32,621 bases of DNA from Brevibacterium sp. Its GTDB lineage: Bacteria > Actinomycetota > Actinomycetes > Actinomycetales > Brevibacteriaceae. The stretch lies in contig JAPSIC010000018.1 in NCBI GenBank assembly GCA_031179165.1, positions 1 to 32,621 of the forward strand, read 5' to 3'. Below the pieces are notes generated by a model, which did no database searches, was not told the origin of the DNA, and worked only from the letters and a program-made list of their open reading frames with translations. Made by a program: the position numbers and the translations under genes. Positions 1 through 9,153 of this stretch are shown here, piece after piece. Within the stretch, counting starts at the first letter, position 1. Each line of letters opens with the position of its first letter.

Positions 1-595
1 TGAACCGTGCGTGATCGACGCCCGGGCGGGCGACGACGACCGCGTGGGGATCGGCGCCGAGTTCGTGGATGAGGTCGCGCCTCTCCGCGGGCGTGTTCGC
101 GACGAGCAGGTCCACCGCCGAGGCGATCCTGTTCTCCGCGTGCAGCCGCTGGGGCCGTTCGTGATTCGTCTCCGAGTCGCGGTTCTTCACCGCGCCGATC
201 GTGTGCATGCTGACGACGAGCCCGGGCCCGGTCTCCTCGGCGAGCTCCCGGGCGCGCAGTGCCGCCTCGGCGGAGATCCAGTAGTGCGCCCAGATGAGAT
301 CGGCCGAGGTGAAGCTCGGGTGGGCGAGCAGCAGCGCGGCGATCTCATCGATGGCGTCGGCGAGATCGTCCTTGTCCGCGGCGTCGACGGGCAGATGGTG
401 GAGGCGGACGGTGTCAGGCAGCCGGGCACCGGCGGGATCGGCCGGGGCAGGGTCGGCGGTGAACACGTCGACCTCGTGGCCGGCTGCGGCCAGTGCGCGC
501 ACCGAGTGGTCGACGTAGACGTTCATGCCTCCTGCATCGCCTTGGCCCGGCTGAGCCACCGGCGAGGTGTGGATGGAGAGGACTGAGATGCGCAC
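1..595 (-). CDS. mshA: MshA-like family 4 glycosyltransferase (D-inositol-3-phosphate glycosyltransferase), N-terminal part, truncated by window edge
   Basis: Minus-strand reading from GTG at 595 gives VRISVLSIHTSPVAQPGQGDAGGMNVYVDHSVRALAAAGHEVDVFTA..., the characteristic MshA N-terminus (HTSPxAQPGxGDAGGMNVYV). Not in the supplied ORF list because it is open at the edge. Confidence 0.85.
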   Translation of the reverse strand, partial: MRISVLSIHTSPVAQPGQGDAGGMNVYVDHSVRALAAAGHEVDVFTADPAPADPAGARLPDTVRLHHLPVDAADKDDLADAIDEIAALLLAHPSFTSADLIWAHYWISAEAALRARELAEETGPGLVVSMHTIGAVKNRDSETNHERPQRLHAENRIASAVDLLVANTPAERRDLIHELGADPHAVVVARPGVDHARF

Positions 596-604
596 GCGCC
601 CAGT

Positions 605-1411
605 CTAGCCAAAGAACTCGCAGAGAATCCGGCGGACCTCGGACCGGCCCCTCCACAGGATCGAACCGGGAGGCAGGACCTCGAGATGCGACCCCGGAAT
701 GGCTGCGGCGATGTCCTCGGCGACCTCGACGGGGTGGGCCGGATCGTCCTCGTGCGTGAGCACCAGCACCTGACCGGGGAACCCCTTCAGGGCCGCGAGA
801 GGACTCTCGGCCTCGACGGCGATCTCGAGCGCGAGGCCGAGGCCGTCGGACATGTCCGTGTCGATGAGATTCTCGGCCTTCGCCCGTGTCCACGCCCGGG
901 CAGGGGGCAGCGCGGCCACCTCGGCGGGCTCCCGCGAGAGCATGAGGTCGACGACGCCCTCGACATCGCGGGCGGCGACGAGGGCGTGCAGCCGTTCGAG
1001 GTGGTCGCGGTTGCGGGCGGCCACCTCGGCCGGAAATCCGGTGAACGAGGCGGGCAGGACGAGGGCCACCTTCTCCAGCTCGCCGGCGGCGGGGTGGCCG
1101 ATCGCCAGCAGACGCAGCAGGCCCCCGGCCGACATCGAGACGCCGAGGGCCCGCGTCGCCGAGGTGGCCTCCAGGGCCTCGGCGAGCACCTCGGCGATCT
1201 GCGCGTAGGTCCACCCGGGACCGGGAGAGGGCCGGCCGCCGTGGCCGGGGAGGTGGAGGAAGTGCTTGGTCCCGGTGATGCCGGTGCCGAAGGGGCGGGT
1301 GTCGCGGATCGCGCCGGCGAATCCGTGCCCGAACAGGGTGTGCGGCTCTCCGTGGCCGAACGTCGCGATGTACCCGGTGTCAGCCCCGGGACGGTTGAGG
1401 TCGACCGTCAT
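605..1411 (-). CDS. alpha/beta hydrolase
   Basis: ORF 605..1414 (TTG then ATG at 1411). FGHGFAG, HLPGHGG and GVSMSAGG nucleophile-elbow-like motif. TGATG overlap with the upstream gene. Confidence 0.8.
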   Translation of the reverse strand: MTVDLNRPGADTGYIATFGHGEPHTLFGHGFAGAIRDTRPFGTGITGTKHFLHLPGHGGRPSPGPGWTYAQIAEVLAEALEATSATRALGVSMSAGGLLRLLAIGHPAAGELEKVALVLPASFTGFPAEVAARNRDHLERLHALVAARDVEGVVDLMLSREPAEVAALPPARAWTRAKAENLIDTDMSDGLGLALEIAVEAESPLAALKGFPGQVLVLTHEDDPAHPVEVAEDIAAAIPGSHLEVLPPGSILWRGRSEVRRILCEFFG

Positions 1412-1722
1412 CAATAGTTGCGGTGGCGGCGATCGACGGCCTTGATCTTCGGGCGGACGTCGGTGAGGTAGACGATGGCGGCGACGAGTGCGGCGAGGTT
1501 GAGGATGATGATCCGCATGCCCAGCGGCGGCAGGGCGATGAGTGCGATCGCCAGCCCCACGCCGAGAAGGATCATCCAGAACTTCTTGCTCTGCTTGTCC
1601 ACGGCGCGGTAGTTCTCGTCCCTGTATCGCAGGCAGTCGATGAATGCCCAGATCTGGACGACGAACGCGGCCACGGTCAGGCCGAGGAAGATGAGGCGCT
1701 GAAAACCAGCAATGTACTCCAT
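1411..1722 (-). CDS. DUF2516-type small membrane protein
   Basis: MEYIAGFQRLIFLGLTVAAFVVQIWAFIDCLRYRDENYRAVDKQSKKFWMILLG...; three hydrophobic segments. Located next to mshA and an alpha/beta hydrolase as in many actinobacteria. Confidence 0.75.
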   Translation of the reverse strand: MEYIAGFQRLIFLGLTVAAFVVQIWAFIDCLRYRDENYRAVDKQSKKFWMILLGVGLAIALIALPPLGMRIIILNLAALVAAIVYLTDVRPKIKAVDRRHRNY

Positions 1723-1924
1723 GCCCACCAGCCTAGCAATGCCCCCGGCGGCGGGCACTCGAACGGGGCGGATCCCCACCCGCCCGCCATGGTATTCACA
1801 CCTGGACCGCAGACTGCCGCGCCGCTCGGCAGTCGTGCCGCTGGGAGCCTGTGCTGCTGGACGTTCGCTCAGCGGTGGGCGATGGCATGCACAGGGCGCG
1901 GCGTGCGCCGGGCGCGGCTGGCGG

Positions 1925-2314
1925 TCACAGCAGCCCGGTCGTGCGGATGAGCGCGCAGACGACCATGCCCGCGATCACGCAGACGAGCATCGGCACCCGC
2001 AGGATCGCGGCGAGCACTCCGACTCCGACGCCGATGAGGCGGCCGGGATCGGCGAGGTCCTTCCCGTCGAAGATCGCGGTGGTCGCGCAGACGGCGGCGA
2101 TGAGCACGACCGTTGCCCGGTCCATCCACTTGGTGGCCGCGGGCGTCGACTCGGCGGCGGGTGAGCCCGGTTCGGCCGAAGCAGGGGCGTCGGCCTTCGC
2201 CGTCCGCTGTCCCCGGGTCGCGACCGCGGCGCCGACCTTCACTCCGGCGAAGCGCATCGCATAGGTGCCCAGGCTCAGTGCGGCCAGCGCGATGAGGAAG
2301 CTGACGGCGCTCAT
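1925..2314 (-). CDS. azlD: AzlD family branched-chain amino acid export subunit
   Basis: MSAVSFLIALAALSLGTYAMRFAGVKVG...; hydrophobic protein immediately downstream of and overlapping an AzlC gene. Confidence 0.8.
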   Translation of the reverse strand: MSAVSFLIALAALSLGTYAMRFAGVKVGAAVATRGQRTAKADAPASAEPGSPAAESTPAATKWMDRATVVLIAAVCATTAIFDGKDLADPGRLIGVGVGVLAAILRVPMLVCVIAGMVVCALIRTTGLL

Positions 2315-3111
2315 CGCGGGTCCTCCTTCGTCTCGCCGGCTCCGCCGGTCGCCTGCAGACTCGTCGTCTGCCGTCTCATCTCGCTGCCAGCCGTCCCGCT
2401 GCGAGCCGGCAGCGCCCGCCTGACCAGCCATCCGACCGCGACGAGGGCGAACACCGTCAGCGAGGTCACGGCACCCAGGCCCAGCGGCAGGAACGGGGTC
2501 AGCACCACCGAGATGATCACCCCGGCCAGGGTCAGCGCCAGCGTCGACCGGCTCCTCAGGTCACCGCGGATGAGGCAGAACAAGATGATGGGGAATGCCG
2601 CGTCCAGGCCGAGCAGATCGGCGTCGATGACGCCGCCGAGCCACTGGCCGAGCATCGCCCCGCCCGGCCAGGTCACCGCGATGGCCGCTCCCATCAGGAG
2701 GAAGGCACGCCACCGCGCTCGGGAACCGGTGAGACTGCGGGCGACGGCGATCGTTTCGTCGTTGACCCAGTGGGCCGCGATGAGGGCGCGCCAGTCCTGC
2801 GGGACGAACGGCCCTGCCGCCATTCCGAAGGCGAAGTTCCGTGAGTTGACGAGCAGCCCGGCGAGAACGGCGAGGAGCGGGGCTCCACCGGCGGCGATGA
2901 CTCCGACGAAGGTGAACTCCGCGGCCCCGCCGAGCGCGAAGACGGCCAGCAGCAGCGTCTGCCACCAGGCGAAACCCGAAACAGCACTGATCGCACCATA
3001 GGACAGCGCGACCGCGAGGATCGTCACGGTGATGATCGCGACCGCGCGATAGGTCGATCCGGGCAGCACCCGCTCGATCGACCAGACATCCGTACGAAAC
3101 ACTGAACCCAT
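2311..3111 (-). CDS. azlC: AzlC family ABC transporter permease
   Basis: From ATG at 3111: MGSVFRTDVWSIERVLPGSTYRAVAIITVTILAVALSYGAISAVSGFAWWQTLLLAVFALGGAAEFTFVGVIAAGG...; ATGA overlap with azlD. The longer ORF start at 3669 overlaps the divergent regulator and is rejected. Confidence 0.85.
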   Translation of the reverse strand: MGSVFRTDVWSIERVLPGSTYRAVAIITVTILAVALSYGAISAVSGFAWWQTLLLAVFALGGAAEFTFVGVIAAGGAPLLAVLAGLLVNSRNFAFGMAAGPFVPQDWRALIAAHWVNDETIAVARSLTGSRARWRAFLLMGAAIAVTWPGGAMLGQWLGGVIDADLLGLDAAFPIILFCLIRGDLRSRSTLALTLAGVIISVVLTPFLPLGLGAVTSLTVFALVAVGWLVRRALPARSGTAGSEMRRQTTSLQATGGAGETKEDPR

Positions 3112-3204
3112 GTTCCATATACTGCACGATTTCCAGGCGTTCGTCAAGAAGAACGATCGGACGAAGAATGGAACGAACGGCCCCGATTCGTCTAGACTGG
3201 GACC

Positions 3205-3825
3205 ATGAGCTCTCATACTCGCGCTCAGCCGCCGTCGTCTGACCTGCCATCGCAGCTCGCCACCGAGAACGCCGCTTCGCCGTCGCCTCGGGAGCAGATC
3301 GCGTCCGCCATCAGACGTGAGCGGACGAAGGCGGGGATGTCTCTGTCCGAACTCGCCCGCCGCGCGGGAATCGGCAAGTCCACGATGTCGGGCCTCGAGA
3401 CGGGAGCCGGCAACCCGAGCATCGAGACGATGTGGGCGCTCGCCTCCGCCCTCAATGTTCCGCTGGCCAGACTGCTCGATCCTCCGCAGCACGTGGTCGC
3501 ACTCATGCACGCGAAGGATCTGCCCAGCCTGCCGTCCATGTCCTCGAACTACGCGGCCACCCTGCTGTCGGCGGCCCCGGCTCATTCCCGCCGCGACATC
3601 TACCTGATCCGGGCCGAGCCGGGGGAGCCGCGCGACTCCCAGCCGCATCCGCCCGGAACCGTCGAGCACGTGATCATGGGCAGCGGTTCGGCGCGCATCG
3701 AGGTGGTCGGCGAATCATACGAACTCCACGTCGGCGACTACCTGACCTATCCCGGCGATCAGCCCCACCTCTTCACCGCGCTCGAGCCGGGGACGACCGC
3801 GACCTTCGTCGTCGAGAGCCGGTAG
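3205..3825 (+). CDS. XRE family transcriptional regulator with C-terminal cupin domain
   Basis: HTH: REQIASAIRRERTKAGMSLSELARRAGIGKSTMSGLETGAGNPSIETMWALASALNVPLARLL. Cupin: PGTVEHVIMGSGSARIEVVGESYELHVGDYLTYPGDQPHLF. Confidence 0.9.
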   Translation: MSSHTRAQPPSSDLPSQLATENAASPSPREQIASAIRRERTKAGMSLSELARRAGIGKSTMSGLETGAGNPSIETMWALASALNVPLARLLDPPQHVVALMHAKDLPSLPSMSSNYAATLLSAAPAHSRRDIYLIRAEPGEPRDSQPHPPGTVEHVIMGSGSARIEVVGESYELHVGDYLTYPGDQPHLFTALEPGTTATFVVESR

Positions 3826-3856
3826 CGTCTCACCGGAGCACCCGCAGACGGAGCGC

Positions 3857-4999
3857 TCACTCGACGGGCGGCCCGTCGGCGTTGTCCTCGGCGAGGACGG
3901 GCAGCCGCTCGTGGGCGGCGTCGCTCGTCAGCCCCGCCGCCTGCAGGAGGTCGGCGGCCAGGGGCCGCAGCAGGAGCACGAGGGACTCATCATGGAGGTC
4001 CCAGCTCCTCTCGGCCTTCGGATCGAGCCTGCCGGCCGCCTCGGCGAGAGCGTTCTCGGCCAGGGTCCGGTCGGTGCCGCGACGCAGGGCGATCTCGAGC
4101 TTCTTCGCCCCGTCGGCCAGGGATTCGACGTAGTCGGCGATGATGGGCTTCGGAACGCCGAGCTCGGTCATGGCCAGGACGCGGCGGGCGATGACTCGGA
4201 TCGTGCGCATCGCCCGGTCGGAGAAGGTGTGCGCCCGCGACAGCCGGGTCACCTCGGCGGCATGGCGCCTGCCGCGGGCATTGATCTTCGCCGCCTCCTG
4301 GGACACCTTGAGCGAGGACCCCCAGGAGTCGATGATGTCCTGGGTCTCGCGCGCCCGGTCGAGGGCCCGATCGGCGAGCTCGGGATCCGCGTTGCGCAGC
4401 GCCCTCGCCATCATCCCGAGGACGGCGTCGATCTCGTCGAGGAGGTTCGCCGCCTGGGCTCGCGGGACCTTGCGCGCGTCCCGGGGGATGACGAGCGCGA
4501 GGAGGATGGCGCAGATCGCGCCGACGAGGGCGTCGATCGTGCGCGGGAAGGGCTGGGAGGTGGCGGTGGCCGGGACCGCGATGACGTAGACGGATTGGAC
4601 GGCGATCTGGGTGATGAAGATTCCGCCCGAGTTGAGCATCGTGCCGATGAACAGACCGATCGCCAGGGTCACCGCCAGCTGCCAGATCCCACTGCCGTAG
4701 AGGTTGACCAGGACCTCGCCGACGAGCACCCCGAAGGTCGCCCCGATGCCGAAGTCGAGGGACCGACGCAGCCGCTTGTCGGCGACGACCCCGATCCCCA
4801 CCGCCGAGGCGACCGCGGCCAGGAACGGATAGGGGTGGTCGAGGACGTAGACGCAGAAGGAGTAGGCGGCGGTGGCGGCGATCGGGATCTGGACCATCTG
4901 CGCGAAGTTCGCTCGCACACGCCTGAGGCCCATCCGCACGCGATGGGCCACGGTGGAGAAGGCGCGCTCCGGCAGCCTCCTGACCTCAGGTTTCTTCAT
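3857..4999 (-). CDS. FUSC family / aromatic acid exporter-like membrane protein
   Basis: 380 aa; multiple N-terminal transmembrane segments (MVQIPIAATAAYSFCVYVLDHPYPFLAAVASAVGIGVVADKRLRRSLDFGIGATFGVLVGE...) and a soluble helical C-terminal half. Confidence 0.75.
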   Translation of the reverse strand: MKKPEVRRLPERAFSTVAHRVRMGLRRVRANFAQMVQIPIAATAAYSFCVYVLDHPYPFLAAVASAVGIGVVADKRLRRSLDFGIGATFGVLVGEVLVNLYGSGIWQLAVTLAIGLFIGTMLNSGGIFITQIAVQSVYVIAVPATATSQPFPRTIDALVGAICAILLALVIPRDARKVPRAQAANLLDEIDAVLGMMARALRNADPELADRALDRARETQDIIDSWGSSLKVSQEAAKINARGRRHAAEVTRLSRAHTFSDRAMRTIRVIARRVLAMTELGVPKPIIADYVESLADGAKKLEIALRRGTDRTLAENALAEAAGRLDPKAERSWDLHDESLVLLLRPLAADLLQAAGLTSDAAHERLPVLAEDNADGPPVE

Positions 5000-5083
5000 C
5001 GGCCCTTTCTTCGATCGCTCCCGCTGTACTCAGAGTACCGGAATTATGTCATGCTAAAGTCGGTGCGCCGAGGAGGCTATTGG

Positions 5084-7921
5084 ATGACAACGAACCTGAC
5101 CAGAGACGAAGCGCAGAGCCGTTCCCAGCTGCTGAAGGTCAAGCACTACACCGTTCATATCGACATCGGCAACGCCGAGTCGGAGGATATGACCTACCGG
5201 TCTCGGACGGAAGTCGCATTCAAGGCTCGCGCCTCCGGTCAGACGTTCATCGACCTCATCGCCGAGTCCGTGTCGAGGGTCGTCGTCAACGATTCCGAGC
5301 TCGATCCCGCCGAGGTGTTCGACGGCGCACGGGTGACCTTCCCCGTCCGCGAGGGCAAGAACTCGCTGTCGATCGAGGCCCAGGTCAGATACTCCACCTC
5401 GGGCGAGGGTCTGCACCGCTTCACCGATCCCGCCGACGGCAAGGTCTACCTCTACACGCAGTTCGAGCCCACCGATGCCCGGCGCGTGTTCGCGAACTTC
5501 GACCAGCCCGACCTCAAGGCCAAGTTCCAATTCAGCGTCACCGCTCCCGCGCACTTCCAGGTGCTCTCGAACCAGGCGGAGTCGAGCCGGGAAACCGAGG
5601 ACGGGTCGTCCGCCACCGAGGACGGGCCGTCCGCCACCGCCGGCACCGCCTCGCCGGTCACCCACCATTTCGCGCCGACGCTCAAGCAGTCGAGCTACAT
5701 CACCTGCATCACCGCCGGCCCCTACGAGGGAGCCACCGACCGGTGGACGGACCCCGCCACCGGCAGGGTGATCGAGCTCGGCGCGTGGTGCCGGGCGAGC
5801 CTCGTCGCCCACCTCGACGCCTCGGACATCTTCTCGATCACCAAGGCGGGACTGGAGTTCTTCAGCTCCGAGTTCGACTACCCCTACCCCTGGGGCAAGT
5901 ACGATCAGATCTTCGTCCCGGAGTACAACCTCGGCGCGATGGAGAATCCCGGCCTGGTCACGTTCACGGACTCCCTGATCTTCAAGGACAAGGTCACCGA
6001 CGCGATGTACGAGTCCCGGGCGAACGTCATCCTGCACGAGATGGCGCACATGTGGTTCGGCGATCTCGTGACGATGAAGTGGTGGGACGACCTGTGGCTC
6101 AAGGAGTCGTTCGCCGATTACATGGGCGGTCTGGCGCTGGCCGAGGCGACCCGGTTCAAGGACGGCTGGGTGACCTTCGCGCTTCGTCGCAAGGCCTGGG
6201 CCTACCGCCAGGACCAGTACCCGACGACGCATCCGATCGTCGCCGACATCCCCGACGTCGAGGCGGCGAAGCTCAACTTCGACGGCATCACCTACGCCAA
6301 GGGCGCCTCCGTGCTCAAGCAGCTGGTGGCGTTCGTCGGACGGGAGGCGTTCTTCGCCGGGTCCCGCCTCTACTTCCGGAGGTTCGAGTACCGCACCACC
6401 CAGCTCGCGGACTTCCTCGAATGCCTCGCCGAGGTGGCCCCCGAGAAGGACATCGCCGGCTGGGCCAGCGCGTGGCTGGGCACCTCCGGGGTGTCCGAGC
6501 TGTCCTTGGAGCTGACCACGCGTGAGGCCACCCCCTGGAACGCGTCGACACCCGCGGGCTCCGAGCCGGCGAGCTCCGGATCCGGAGTCGCTGGGCCCGG
6601 CACCGCAGGGACCGGCGCCTGGCCCTCGGGCCGCGACATCATCACCGCGGCGACGGTCACCCAGCTCGACTCCGCCGCCGGTGCCCGGCTGCTGCGCCCC
6701 CACACCCTGGAGATCGCGACGCTCGGACGCTCTGGGCGGGACCTGGTGCCCCTCGACACGGTCGCCGTCGACTTCTCGACCCAGTCGTGCGAGGTCGAGC
6801 AGCTGGTCGGGCGCGCCCGCGGTGAGATCACCCTGCTCAACTACGGGGACCACGACTACGCCAAGGTGCGGCTCGACCCGGCGTCGACGGAGACCGCGGT
6901 CACCTCGGTCTCGCGCATCATCGATCCGCTCTCCCGGGCGCTGACCTGGTCGGCGTTGGAGAACGCGGTGCGCGACGGGCTGCTGCCGGTCCACCGGTAC
7001 CTCACCGCCTACGCCCGCAGCCTGGGCAAGGAGAGTCACGCCGGGATCATGTCCGGCCTCAGCCAGACCGCTCTCACCTGCATCGACCAGTGGGTGTCGG
7101 ACCGCAACTACGAGACGGCCGTCTCCGGCCTGCTCGGTGCCGCCCTCGACGCCCTCGCGGCGGCGAGGTCGGGGTCGGACGCGCAGCTGCATCTGGCGAA
7201 CCTGGTCCTGGCCCTGACCTCGCGGACCGCCCGCTGCCTCAACTCGAGCCCGGCGATCCAGATGGGACGGTCGTTCGCCGCGCAGATCCTCGCGGTTCCG
7301 GTCGGCGATGAGATCGACCGGCTCAGTCCCGAGGGATCGGATTCCGGTGCGGAGGCCGGTTCGGCCGAACATGCGGCCGCCGCACGTCCGTTCAAGGGAC
7401 TGATCAACGACCATTCGCTGCGCTGGAATGCGCTGACGGCACTCGTGTGCCTGGGCTGGGCCGACCATTCGGACATCGCTGCGGAGTCACAGGCCGATTC
7501 CACGTCATCGGGTCGACTCCACGCGGCCACCGCCGCTGCCGCCACTCCCCTGCCGATCGCGAAGATCCGCGCATGGTCGGCGATCGCCGACGCGAAGTCG
7601 CTGAGCAACGACGTGCTGACCGCGATCATCTCCGGCTTCGTCGCCCCATCGACCGTGCCGTTGATCGAGGACTACGTCGACGAGTACTTCCACCGGCTGA
7701 GCGGCTTCTGGGCGGAGAACTCGATCGAGATCGCCCGTCGACTCGTCGTCGGGCTCTATCCGCAGTGGTCGGTCGACGACGAGGCGGTGGTGGAGCGGAC
7801 CGACGCCTGGCTCGGCGAGCACCAGGACGCCCCGGCAGCACTGCGTCGGCTGCTCATCGAACGCCGCGACGACCTCGCTCGGGCCGTCTTCCTCAAGTCG
7901 ACCCAGAGTTCTCGCCACTGA
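5084..7921 (+). CDS. pepN: aminopeptidase N (M1 family metallopeptidase)
   Basis: From ATG 5084 (MTTNLTRDEAQSRSQLLKVKHYTVHIDIG). GAMEN motif (YNLGAMENPGLVTF) and HEMAHMWFGDLVTMKWWDDLWLKESFADY zinc-binding motif. The ORF upstream of 5084 is antisense to the FUSC gene and is not coding. Confidence 0.95.
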   Translation: MTTNLTRDEAQSRSQLLKVKHYTVHIDIGNAESEDMTYRSRTEVAFKARASGQTFIDLIAESVSRVVVNDSELDPAEVFDGARVTFPVREGKNSLSIEAQVRYSTSGEGLHRFTDPADGKVYLYTQFEPTDARRVFANFDQPDLKAKFQFSVTAPAHFQVLSNQAESSRETEDGSSATEDGPSATAGTASPVTHHFAPTLKQSSYITCITAGPYEGATDRWTDPATGRVIELGAWCRASLVAHLDASDIFSITKAGLEFFSSEFDYPYPWGKYDQIFVPEYNLGAMENPGLVTFTDSLIFKDKVTDAMYESRANVILHEMAHMWFGDLVTMKWWDDLWLKESFADYMGGLALAEATRFKDGWVTFALRRKAWAYRQDQYPTTHPIVADIPDVEAAKLNFDGITYAKGASVLKQLVAFVGREAFFAGSRLYFRRFEYRTTQLADFLECLAEVAPEKDIAGWASAWLGTSGVSELSLELTTREATPWNASTPAGSEPASSGSGVAGPGTAGTGAWPSGRDIITAATVTQLDSAAGARLLRPHTLEIATLGRSGRDLVPLDTVAVDFSTQSCEVEQLVGRARGEITLLNYGDHDYAKVRLDPASTETAVTSVSRIIDPLSRALTWSALENAVRDGLLPVHRYLTAYARSLGKESHAGIMSGLSQTALTCIDQWVSDRNYETAVSGLLGAALDALAAARSGSDAQLHLANLVLALTSRTARCLNSSPAIQMGRSFAAQILAVPVGDEIDRLSPEGSDSGAEAGSAEHAAAARPFKGLINDHSLRWNALTALVCLGWADHSDIAAESQADSTSSGRLHAATAAAATPLPIAKIRAWSAIADAKSLSNDVLTAIISGFVAPSTVPLIEDYVDEYFHRLSGFWAENSIEIARRLVVGLYPQWSVDDEAVVERTDAWLGEHQDAPAALRRLLIERRDDLARAVFLKSTQSSRH

Positions 7922-8046
7922 GCGACGATCCGCCGAGGCGACCGTCGAGGCGACGAGCCGCCTCGGCGACGGCGCGGGCAGCGGAGAGTCCGGTTCCGGG
8001 CCAGAGGCTCCGAGTCAGAGGATCCGGAGGACCTGGAGGATCCTCG

Positions 8047-9153
8047 TCAGAGGATCCGGCGGGCTCCGGAGAACTCGTCGCCCTTGTCCCAGGACTTCCA
8101 GTCGACGACCGAGACGTCCTTCGAGGCGTTGGGCGCGTGGATCATCTTCCCGTCGCCGATGTACATGCCGACGTGGTGGACCTTTCCGCTGCTCGTCGAG
8201 AAGAACAGCAGATCGCCGGGTTCGAGGTCCTTCTGCGAGACCTTCGTCCCGACCTTCGCCTGGTCCCCCGAATCCCGCGGGATGTCAATGCCGTGGGCGC
8301 GGTAGATGCTGTAGGTGAAGCCGGAGCAGTCGAAGCCGTATGGGGACACGCCGGCCCACAGGTAGCGCAGGCCCTCGAACTGCTCGGCCGTCCTGACGAG
8401 GTCCTCGCCCTTCGGCTTCGCCGGGTCCTGGTCGATGTCGTAGACGTCGATGTGCTCGGCGTCGACCCATGCTGCTCCTCCGCCGGGCAGGGCCACGCGC
8501 ACGTCCTCGACGTCCTGGGCGATGACGGGGAGTTCGACGTTGAAGGTGAGTTCGGCACCGGCGTCCTTGGTGAACTCGACGCCTTCGAGCTCGCTCTTGG
8601 GTTCGGTGACGACGGCTCGGGGCTGCTCGTCCTGGAGCTGGCCGAAGCGATCGTTCTCGACCAGCTGCTTCGTCGGCAGCCACCCGGGGTAGCCCTGCTT
8701 GTCCTTCGGCGTGGACTGGTCCCTCACGCTCACGCGTGCCCAGTCGCCGTCGACCTCATGGACGCTGACCTCCGAGCCATAGGGCGCCTGCGTCTCCATC
8801 TTCCCGGTCAGGCCTCGACGCACCTCGGTCTCCGACAGGTTCTCGTTCCAGGCATCGAGGTCGACGGGGTGTCCCAGTGCCGGCTCGTCCGCTTTGCGGG
8901 GTGCATCGGGTTCGGTCCACAGCGTGGCGACGGTGACATCGATGTAGGCGGTCTCGCCCTTCTCGATCGTCCCATCCGTGATCGCTTCGAGCTCTTGACC
9001 GGGAACGACCGCAGCTCCCAGGTCGGCTGCGGCGGGCACATCGACGGTGGAGGCGTCAGCGGCCGAGGTCAGATTGCCTGAGATCGCTGGAGCACCTGCG
9101 CCGAATACCAATCCGAGCCCAAGTGCCGTCGAAACAGCAGTTCTGGTACGCAT
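8047..9153 (-). CDS. secreted NlpC/P60 family cell-wall hydrolase with SH3-like regions
   Basis: Signal-peptide-like N-terminus (MRTRTAVSTALGLGLVFGAGAPAISG). C-terminal LRYLWAGVSPYGFDCSGFTYSIYRAHGIDIPRDSGDQA...DLEPGDLLFF...HHVGMYIGDGKMIHAP, with Cys and His of NlpC/P60. Confidence 0.9.
   Translation of the reverse strand: MRTRTAVSTALGLGLVFGAGAPAISGNLTSAADASTVDVPAAADLGAAVVPGQELEAITDGTIEKGETAYIDVTVATLWTEPDAPRKADEPALGHPVDLDAWNENLSETEVRRGLTGKMETQAPYGSEVSVHEVDGDWARVSVRDQSTPKDKQGYPGWLPTKQLVENDRFGQLQDEQPRAVVTEPKSELEGVEFTKDAGAELTFNVELPVIAQDVEDVRVALPGGGAAWVDAEHIDVYDIDQDPAKPKGEDLVRTAEQFEGLRYLWAGVSPYGFDCSGFTYSIYRAHGIDIPRDSGDQAKVGTKVSQKDLEPGDLLFFSTSSGKVHHVGMYIGDGKMIHAPNASKDVSVVDWKSWDKGDEFSGARRIL

Noticed and set aside
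3911-5083. N-terminal extension of the 1336-aa ORF ending in pepN
   Set aside because: Overlaps the FUSC gene on the opposite strand, low-complexity composition; pepN homology begins at 5084 after an AGGAGG site.
5054-7468. 804-aa minus-strand ORF antisense to pepN
   Set aside because: Low-complexity Arg/Gly/Val/Glu-rich translation typical of high-GC shadow ORFs; the sense strand encodes a clear M1 aminopeptidase.
7447-9081. 544-aa plus-strand ORF across the pepN end and antisense to the NlpC/P60 gene
   Set aside because: No motifs, composition of a shadow ORF; the opposite-strand NlpC/P60 gene has signal peptide and catalytic motifs.
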